DNA of 50,970 nucleotides from assembly GCA_019633985.1 (NCBI GenBank), contig JAHQWE010000116.1:1-50970 (forward strand), read 5' to 3'. Made by a program: the position numbers and the translations under genes. Below, piece after piece: positions 45,282 to 50,970 of the stretch; within the stretch, counting starts at the first letter, position 1; each line of letters starts with the position of its first letter. The stretch comes from Acidiferrobacterales bacterium (GTDB lineage: Bacteria; Pseudomonadota; Gammaproteobacteria; Arenicellales; Poriferihabitantaceae). Under the pieces are notes generated by a model. The model was not told where the DNA came from. It did no database searches and saw nothing but the letters and a program-made list of their open reading frames with translations.

Positions 45282-46319
45282 TTAAAATGAAGCGCCGCTT
45301 GCGACCCTGCGAATATCAGCTTCCACCATCATTTGTGCCATATCCTCGAGCGAGGTGGTCGCCTCCCAGCCCAAGTCTTGCTTTGCTTTACTTGCGTCGC
45401 CCAAGAGCAGCTCCACTTCGGCGGGTCGGTAAAACTCGGTGTTAATGCAGACTACAGTTTGCCCATTTGCGGTATTAATCGCAATTTCTTCGGTGCCACT
45501 GCCTTGCCACTCGATTTCGATGTCCGCAGCGGCGAACGCGAGATTGACGAAGCTGCGCACAGTTTCTGTTCTGCCTGTGGCTAATACATAATTATCCGGT
45601 GACTTCGCCTGCAAAATGCGATGCATTCCCTTGACGTAGTCTTCGGTGAATCCCCAATCCCGTTTCGCATCTATATTGCCAAGTTCAATATGTGACAACA
45701 GCCCTGCTTTCACTCTCGCAACCCCATCCGTAATTTTTCGTGTGACAAAGTTTTTTCCGCGCATGGGAGATTCATGATTAAACAAAATCCCGCAACTGGC
45801 AAAGAGATCGTAGGACTCTCGATAGTTCACAGTAATCCAGTGTGCATAGAGCTTAGCGACTGCATAGGGGCTACGAGGATAAAACGGGGTAGCTTCATTT
45901 TGCGGTGTTTCTTGCACTAATCCGTATAGTTCGGAAGTCGATGCTTGATAAAATTTTGCTTCTGGATGACCGAGCCGTATGGCCTCAAGAAGGTGTAGCG
46001 TGCCGAGTCCATTGATATCCGTCGTCGTGACTGGTTGCTTAAAAGAAACCTCTACAAAACTCTGGGCCGCCAGATTGTAAACTTCGTCAGGTTTGAGGGT
46101 CGCAATGGTACTCATTGCATTTCCCGGGTCCGTTAAGTCGAGGTCCACCAATTCAAAGTTATCAGCATTCATTATTTCCAGCTCTTGCAGTCGCCAAAAA
46201 TTGATGGAGCTGGTGCGACGATATGAGCCAAAAACCCGGTATCCTAGCGAAAGTAAGTATTTCGCCATATAACCGGCATCTTGACCGGTGATACCAGTAA
46301 TCAACGCTGTTTTTGACAT
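45282..46319 (-). CDS. gmd: GDP-mannose 4,6-dehydratase
   Basis: From ATG 46319 the protein has 345 residues. A longer open frame to 46541 would run into the divergent gene and adds no conserved sequence, so I reject it. The start is [20 protein letters not shown], with the NADP motif. Catalytic Thr/Ser/Glu sit in [13 protein letters not shown] and Tyr/Lys in [35 protein letters not shown] is the Gmd-specific stretch. The product GDP-4-keto-6-deoxymannose leads to GDP-fucose, GDP-rhamnose or GDP-perosamine. No Fcl, Rmd or Per is clearly recognised in the window. It is the first gene of the long minus-strand operon. Confidence 0.95.
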   Translation of the reverse strand: MSKTALITGITGQDAGYMAKYLLSLGYRVFGSYRRTSSINFWRLQELEIMNADNFELVDLDLTDPGNAMSTIATLKPDEVYNLAAQSFVEVSFKQPVTTTDINGLGTLHLLEAIRLGHPEAKFYQASTSELYGLVQETPQNEATPFYPRSPYAVAKLYAHWITVNYRESYDLFASCGILFNHESPMRGKNFVTRKITDGVARVKAGLLSHIELGNIDAKRDWGFTEDYVKGMHRILQAKSPDNYVLATGRTETVRSFVNLAFAAADIEIEWQGSGTEEIAINTANGQTVVCINTEFYRPAEVELLLGDASKAKQDLGWEATTSLEDMAQMMVEADIRRVASGASF

Positions 46320-46415
46320 GTTCCGGAGTTCCTTTAGGTTGGAATAAGAGGGATTGAGGGCGGGGCCGATTGATTCGGGTTTCTTTTCGTGCGGCGTTGT
46401 CTGTCGCTGGGGCAA

Positions 46416-46421
46416 ATTATA
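46416..46421 (-). promoter_or_regulatory. Candidate -10 box for the gmd operon
   Basis: The minus strand reads TATAAT here, about 97 bases upstream of the gmd start, in the 169-base spacer between gmd and the divergent glycosyltransferase gene. A good -35 box is not clear. Confidence 0.35.
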
Positions 46422-46488
46422 GCTTTTCTGCCTATAAAAATCGAAACGAACAGACCGAAATCTTTCACTCCATTGATAAGATTGCGCC

Positions 46489-47607
46489 ATGAGCGAGACT
46501 TCGATACCAGCCAGACCCCGGGTCATGATGGTGATTACCAAGGCAGATATAGGCGGTGCGCAGAAGCATGTTTTGCAGATGTTTCAGAATATGCGCCGTT
46601 CTTACCGGTTTTTGTTGGTGTCTGGAGCGCCAGATTTTTTGACCAACGCCGCTGCGGAGCTGGGGATTGAGGTCTGTATCGCACCGCGTCTGCGCCGGGC
46701 TATTAGACCACTTACCGATTTGCGAGCTTGCTTCCAACTGGTGGAATTGATGCGAAAACATCAACCTGATTTAGTTCATGCCCACTCGTTCAAAGCGGGA
46801 GTTCTCGCCAGGTTGGCTGCGACGTATTGCAGAATTCCGACAGTCTTTACCGCACATGGTTGGTCTTTTACCCCTGGCGCTCCTCTTTTCCAGCGAATAT
46901 TTGGGCTAGCGGTAGAGTCGGTGCTTTGCAGAACAGGTTGTCTCGTGGTGACGATATCCAGGCATGATTATATGTTGGCTCGCCGCTGGCATGTTGGGCC
47001 AGGAAAACGACGATATCTGGTTCTCAACGCTGCAGACCAGCCCGCCAGTAGCGGAAACCTTGCTAGAAACCCCGTTCGTCTCTTAACCATTGGTCGAGCA
47101 ACAGCAGTGAAGAATCAGCAGTTATTGATTGACACGATGCAAGCGCTTCCCAAAGAAATCGTTTTGACAATTGTGGGTGGGGGCCCACTACTGGAAAAGT
47201 TGAGAGCAAATGTTAAGGCGCGTCATCTTGAAAGCAGAGTGCTTTTGCCTGGTGAAGTTGAGGATATCGCGCCATATTTTGAGCAATCCGGGATATTTGT
47301 GTTGTGTTCAAACTTCGAAGGTTTACCACTCAGTATCCTGGAAGCGATGGCGGTTGGTTTGCCAGTGATATCGACGGATGTGGGCGGGGTCAACGAAGCT
47401 GTGGAAGAAGGTCAAAATGGATTTCTTGTTCCGCGCGGCGATTCCGTGGCGCTGGCGGACCGCCTTGTTGCTCTGATCAACAACCCTGCTCGCAGGGAGG
47501 CGATGGGTATTGCCAGCAAATCACTCCACTCTCAACGATTTACCGTGAATCGGTTTATCGATGAAATGCAGCAGGTTTATCACAAGGCATTGGGGAGCGA
47601 TGGTTGA
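46489..47607 (+). CDS. Glycosyltransferase family 4
   Basis: The protein has 372 residues. It opens with [20 protein letters not shown], and the N-terminal domain continues [20 protein letters not shown] and [14 protein letters not shown]. The C-terminal domain carries [20 protein letters not shown] and the donor signature [20 protein letters not shown] with the two Glu. It is a cytoplasmic or peripheral enzyme extending the repeat unit. It is transcribed away from gmd and converges on ileS with a 22-base gap. It is the right-hand limit of the polysaccharide locus. Confidence 0.9.
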   Translation: MSETSIPARPRVMMVITKADIGGAQKHVLQMFQNMRRSYRFLLVSGAPDFLTNAAAELGIEVCIAPRLRRAIRPLTDLRACFQLVELMRKHQPDLVHAHSFKAGVLARLAATYCRIPTVFTAHGWSFTPGAPLFQRIFGLAVESVLCRTGCLVVTISRHDYMLARRWHVGPGKRRYLVLNAADQPASSGNLARNPVRLLTIGRATAVKNQQLLIDTMQALPKEIVLTIVGGGPLLEKLRANVKARHLESRVLLPGEVEDIAPYFEQSGIFVLCSNFEGLPLSILEAMAVGLPVISTDVGGVNEAVEEGQNGFLVPRGDSVALADRLVALINNPARREAMGIASKSLHSQRFTVNRFIDEMQQVYHKALGSDG

Positions 47608-47629
47608 TCGCCCCCCGGTAGCCGCTTCG

Positions 47630-50600
47630 TTACACCATCTTTTTAATTGAGATCGTCCATGATTCTGCCTCCAAACTTTTCTCGCTTTGGTGGCCTTCAA
47701 CTTTATCGGCCTCCACCAGAATCTCTGCGAGTGTCTCCGATTGAATATAGTCAGCGTATTGGTCGATTGCCTGACGAACCAGTTCTGTTCCGCTGATACC
47801 TAACTCAATGCGGTCGGCGATTTCCAGGTCTGCGCTTTTCCTCGCATCCTGAACGCTACGCACGATTTCTCTGGCAACGCCTTCAAGGATCAAAGCATCA
47901 TCGAGAGAGGTGTCCAGTGCGACCATGTATCCACCGGCGCCAGCCGACGCATAACCCTCTGCCGAGCTGGTCTGCACCTGGCAATCGTCCGCCTCAAATT
48001 CGATTTCAGCGTCCTCTACCTGCAGCTTGAAACCGCGCCCAGCGGTGACTGCTGCAGCAATGTCTGCCGCATCAGCGGAAGCGAATGCCTTCTTTATTGC
48101 CGGCATCAATTTACCGTGTTTCTTCCCCAACCGGCGAAAATCCGGGCTGACTTTATAGCTAACCAGAGTGTTATTGCCTTCAACGAATTCGACGGTTTTG
48201 ATGTTCAGCTCCTCTAAAATCTGCCGCGTGTGCTTGTTGATAGCGTCTCTCGACTTTTGGCTTGGCGCACTCACCAACAGACGTGACAAGGGCTGCCTGA
48301 CCCGAACCCGACTTTCTTCACGGGTCGAACGGCCCAGACCAACAATTTGTTGCACCACATCCATTTCATACACCAGGTCAGCGTTTAAATAAGACTCGTT
48401 GTGCGCCGGCCAGGAGGTTAAATGAACGCTTTCTTGCTGATCTGAGGAGATAGCAGATAAATTCTGATACACAGCCTCGCTCAGGAACGGCATGAATGGT
48501 GCCATCATTCGATGGGTTAAATCGAGACACTCATAAAGCGTGAGATAGGCGGCTTGCTTGTCGTCTCCCTCATCGCTTTTCCAAAATCTGCGACGATTTC
48601 GGCGCACATACCAGTTACTCAATTGGTCGACCAGCTTTTCGATGGCCTCCCCAGCCGTTTTCGCGTCATACTGGTCCAGTGCGTTGGTGGTGGTTTTCAG
48701 CGTCTCATGACACAACGCCAGGACCCATTGGTCGATTTCGGGTCGATCAGCAACAGCGACTTCTCTTTTAGGGTCAAAGTTGTCCAACCGGGCGTAGAGA
48801 ATGAAAAACGCATAGGTATTCCAGAAGGTGTTGACGAAAGAAGCAGCGACTTCACGAACGATATCGACGGAAATCCTTTTTTGGCCTTCGGGGGCTGTAC
48901 GTGCCAAAAATAACCATCTCAAAGCGTCTACTCCAATGGTGTCGAAGACGTCATAGGGGTTCACAATATTGCCCTGTGACTTCGACATCTTCTTGCCTTT
49001 GTCATCGACGATGTGGCTCAGGCAAACACAGTTTTTATACGCGACACTGTCGGACACCAGGGCACCAATGGCATGCAATGTATAGAACCATCCGCGAGTC
49101 TGGTCGATGGCCTCGCAGATATAGTCAGCGGGGAAATGCGCTTCAAACTCTTCTTTGTTCTCAAAAGGATAATGCCATTGGGCGTATGTCATGGCCCCTG
49201 AGTCGAACCAGCAGTCGATTACTTCTGGCACGCGGGTATAGGTGCGCCCTTCTTTTTCGAAAGTAATCTCGTCAATCTGTGGTCGGTGCAGGTCGACATC
49301 ACGGAGGGTTCTGCCTGTCAGAGTTTCCAGCTCTTCAAGGGAGCCGATGCAAATCATGTCTCCTTCACCATCTGTCCAAACAGGTAAAGGTGTTCCCCAA
49401 AATCGTTCTCTGGAAAGTGCCCAGTCAATGTTATTTTCCAGCCAGTTTCCGAAACGCCCATCCTTGATGGTTTCCGGTACCCAGTTGATGGTTTGGTTGA
49501 GTGCGACCATTCGATCTTTGATCTCGGTGGTGCGGATATACCAGGCTTCTTTCGCGTAATAGATCAATGGATCACCAGTTCGCCACCCGAACGGATAGTT
49601 ATGCAGGGTGACTTCATTGCGGAACATGATGCCACGCTCTTCCAGCAGCTGATTGATAATGGGATCAGCTTCTTTGAAAAATTTACCCGCAACGGGTTCG
49701 ACTTCGGATTTGAAATAGCCGTCCAAACCAACCCCATGTACAACGGGCACGCCTTCCCGCTTTCCAAGCTCCAGGTCATCGACACCGTAGGCGGGAGCGG
49801 TATGGACGATACCGGTACCATCTTCTGTGCTGACAAAATCTGCCGCAACAACGCGAAAGCAGTCCCCAAAATCGACTTCAAGGTAGTCGAACAACCGCTG
49901 ATATCGCATGCCGACCAGTTCACTACCTTTTACCGTTTTGATGGTCTCGTAATCTTCTTCCCCGAACAGCGCTTGCAGTCGGGATTGGGCTGCAATCAGA
50001 GTTTCTTCACCATATTTCACCCACGTGTAGTCAATGCCTGACCCCACCGCCAGCAGTAAATTAGAGGGCAAGGTCCATGGGGTAGTGGTCCAGACCAGAA
50101 ACGAGGTACCAGGTTCGTCCTCCAGTGCAAATCGGACTGTGATGGATGGGTCTTCTACTTCTTTATAGCCCTGAGCTACCTCGTGAGAAGACAGCGTTGC
50201 GCCGATGCGAGGGTCATAAGGTACGACCTTATTTCCCTTGTAGATCAGCCCTTTATCCCAGATATTTTTGAGTAGATGCCAGGTTGACTCAATGTAATCA
50301 TTGTTGAGGGTGTAATAGGCTTCATCCAGATTGACCCAGTAACCCATTCGCTTGGTCATCGCTTCCCAATCGCCAATATACGTCATTACGGATTCCCGAC
50401 ATCGTCGGGTAAATTCGGCGATACCGATTTGCTTTTCTATTTCCTTTTTGTCAAAGATACCCAGCTGTTTTTCAATTTCGTGTTCTACCGGCAGACCATG
50501 GGTATCCCAGCCACCTTTGCGCGGTGCGTAAAAACCCTGCATGGTTTTATAGCGGGGGTAAACATCCTTGAAAGTTCGCGCCAACACATGGTGAATACCC

Positions 50601-50764
50601 GGCTTTCCGTTTGCCGTAGGCGGCCCTTCGTTAAAACTAAACCGGGGGCGTCCCTGGCTTTGGGTCAGGGTTTTTTCGAAGATATTCTGTTTGTCCCAAA
50701 AATCGAGAATATCTTGTTCGAGTCCGGGTCCGTCATATCGGCCGCTTACTTCTTTCAATGTCAT
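47630..50764 (-). CDS. ileS: Isoleucyl-tRNA synthetase, IleRS2 type with GxHH signature
   Basis: From ATG 50764 the protein has 1044 residues (GTG 50773 would add three). That is about 100 longer than usual gammaproteobacterial IleRS and fits the IleRS2/eukaryote-like type. The class I signature reads NGKPGIHHVLAR, giving G56-I-H-H59 instead of HxGH. KMSKS is intact (GKKMSKSQGN, 592-596). GGWDTHGLPVEHEIEKQLG, VPYDPRIGATLSSHEVAQGY and the editing-domain TTPWTLPSNLLLAVG and DGTGIVHTAPAYG are typical of IleRS2. IleRS2 enzymes tolerate mupirocin, and published work links the GxHH change to very high tolerance. A T-box leader precedes the gene. Whether the genome also has a standard ileS cannot be seen here. 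Confidence 0.95.
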   Translation of the reverse strand: MTLKEVSGRYDGPGLEQDILDFWDKQNIFEKTLTQSQGRPRFSFNEGPPTANGKPGIHHVLARTFKDVYPRYKTMQGFYAPRKGGWDTHGLPVEHEIEKQLGIFDKKEIEKQIGIAEFTRRCRESVMTYIGDWEAMTKRMGYWVNLDEAYYTLNNDYIESTWHLLKNIWDKGLIYKGNKVVPYDPRIGATLSSHEVAQGYKEVEDPSITVRFALEDEPGTSFLVWTTTPWTLPSNLLLAVGSGIDYTWVKYGEETLIAAQSRLQALFGEEDYETIKTVKGSELVGMRYQRLFDYLEVDFGDCFRVVAADFVSTEDGTGIVHTAPAYGVDDLELGKREGVPVVHGVGLDGYFKSEVEPVAGKFFKEADPIINQLLEERGIMFRNEVTLHNYPFGWRTGDPLIYYAKEAWYIRTTEIKDRMVALNQTINWVPETIKDGRFGNWLENNIDWALSRERFWGTPLPVWTDGEGDMICIGSLEELETLTGRTLRDVDLHRPQIDEITFEKEGRTYTRVPEVIDCWFDSGAMTYAQWHYPFENKEEFEAHFPADYICEAIDQTRGWFYTLHAIGALVSDSVAYKNCVCLSHIVDDKGKKMSKSQGNIVNPYDVFDTIGVDALRWLFLARTAPEGQKRISVDIVREVAASFVNTFWNTYAFFILYARLDNFDPKREVAVADRPEIDQWVLALCHETLKTTTNALDQYDAKTAGEAIEKLVDQLSNWYVRRNRRRFWKSDEGDDKQAAYLTLYECLDLTHRMMAPFMPFLSEAVYQNLSAISSDQQESVHLTSWPAHNESYLNADLVYEMDVVQQIVGLGRSTREESRVRVRQPLSRLLVSAPSQKSRDAINKHTRQILEELNIKTVEFVEGNNTLVSYKVSPDFRRLGKKHGKLMPAIKKAFASADAADIAAAVTAGRGFKLQVEDAEIEFEADDCQVQTSSAEGYASAGAGGYMVALDTSLDDALILEGVAREIVRSVQDARKSADLEIADRIELGISGTELVRQAIDQYADYIQSETLAEILVEADKVEGHQSEKSLEAESWTISIKKMV

Positions 50765-50824
50765 TGTCTTCACTTCGCTCTAATTAAGCGTACAAAAAAT
50801 TCATTTACTGGTGAACCGGGCAAT

Positions 50825-50902
50825 AAAAAACCCCGGCAAATCATGCAAAGAAACAACAGCTTGAGGTCAAACCTCGCTGTTCCTTTGCATCACTTGCCGG
50901 GG
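50825..50902 (-). terminator. T-box-controlled transcription terminator (attenuator) before ileS
   Basis: In the minus-strand transcript a very long stem begins CCCCGGCAAGUGAUGCAAAG and closes with CUUUGCAUGAUUUGCCGGGG, then U6. It is capped by a small perfect hairpin, GAGGU-UUG-ACCUC. The first bases of its 5' arm (CCCCGG) are the same ones that form the antiterminator, so the two structures exclude each other. It lies about 60 bases upstream of the ileS start. Confidence 0.93.
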
Positions 50903-50970
50903 CGAACGCCGAAGCGCCAATCGCGGTACCACCCGGATTCATTTGCCCTTTACAGGGTCAAATCTTGTTC
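50897..50970 (-). promoter_or_regulatory. T-box riboswitch of ileS, 3' half (antiterminator and Stem III; 5' part beyond window)
   Basis: On the minus strand the conserved T-box sequence GGGUGGUACCGCG is present (plus 50922-50934). Helix A1 pairs CCGGG with CCCGG, the seven-base bulge is UGGUACC, and helix A2 pairs GCGA with UCGC, closing a CGC-UUCG-GCG hairpin. UGGU is complementary to ACCA, the 3' end expected of uncharged tRNA-Ile with discriminator A. Just upstream, AUUUG-a-CCCU/AGGG-CAAAU (plus 50941-50963) fits Stem III. Stem I with the specifier codon must lie to the right of the window. Uncharged tRNA-Ile should favour readthrough into ileS. Confidence 0.93.

Noticed and set aside
46320-46541. 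N-terminal extension of gmd by 74 residues
   Set aside because: It would overlap the divergent glycosyltransferase gene; the conserved start MSKTALITG with its own ATG at 46319 matches the family.
1-50970. CRISPR arrays, tRNA and rRNA genes, replication origin
   Set aside because: Reading both strands I found no regularly spaced repeats, no tRNA-like cloverleaf ends and no rRNA sequence in the window.

Overview
The window looks like the chromosome of a gammaproteobacterium, probably a marine one. The blocks lptF-lptG and pepA-holC-valS are typical of Gammaproteobacteria, and most proteins read like those of that class. I cannot name the genus from sequence alone.

Layout. Positions 1-6.5 kb hold a CsgG-like lipoprotein, a HAD hydrolase, a 3-hydroxyisobutyrate-dehydrogenase-type oxidoreductase, two proteins of unknown function, and the lipopolysaccharide export permeases lptG and lptF. 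Positions 6.7-13.5 kb hold a large polytopic membrane protein followed by pepA, holC and valS. From 13.6 to 47.6 kb there is one large surface-polysaccharide locus. It contains an initiating sugar-phosphate transferase, five glycosyltransferases, an asparagine-synthase-like amidotransferase and nucleotide-sugar enzymes. The sugar enzymes are wbpA, wbpB, wbpD, manC, gmd, a probable UDP-glucuronate 4-epimerase and two other SDR epimerases. The locus also holds several methyltransferases, two sulfotransferase fusions, two deacetylase-like domains, an ABC-exporter relative with a dead ATPase domain, and a secreted beta-propeller protein. Genes from gmd (46319) down to a methyltransferase (31921) run on the minus strand with very small gaps or 4-base overlaps, which suggests one long operon. 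An AT-rich stretch at about 26.9-31.9 kb carries an IS630-family element with an interrupted transposase.

The last 3.3 kb is the most unusual part. It holds a 1044-codon isoleucyl-tRNA synthetase of the IleRS2 (mupirocin-tolerant) type whose HIGH signature reads GIHH instead of HxGH. Just upstream is the 3' half of a T-box riboswitch: Stem III, a UGGUACC antiterminator bulge, and a competing long terminator with a U-tract. T-boxes are typical of Firmicutes and a few other phyla and are not expected in front of a gammaproteobacterial tRNA synthetase gene. The leader runs off the right edge of the window.

Together the locus should make a complex acidic glycan that is amidated, methylated and probably sulfated, with GlcNAc3NAc-uronate-type, uronate and GDP-mannose-derived sugars. 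No clear Wzx, Wzy, Wza or Wzc is present here, and neither is the WbpE aminotransferase or a Gmd-partner reductase, so parts of the pathway must lie elsewhere.
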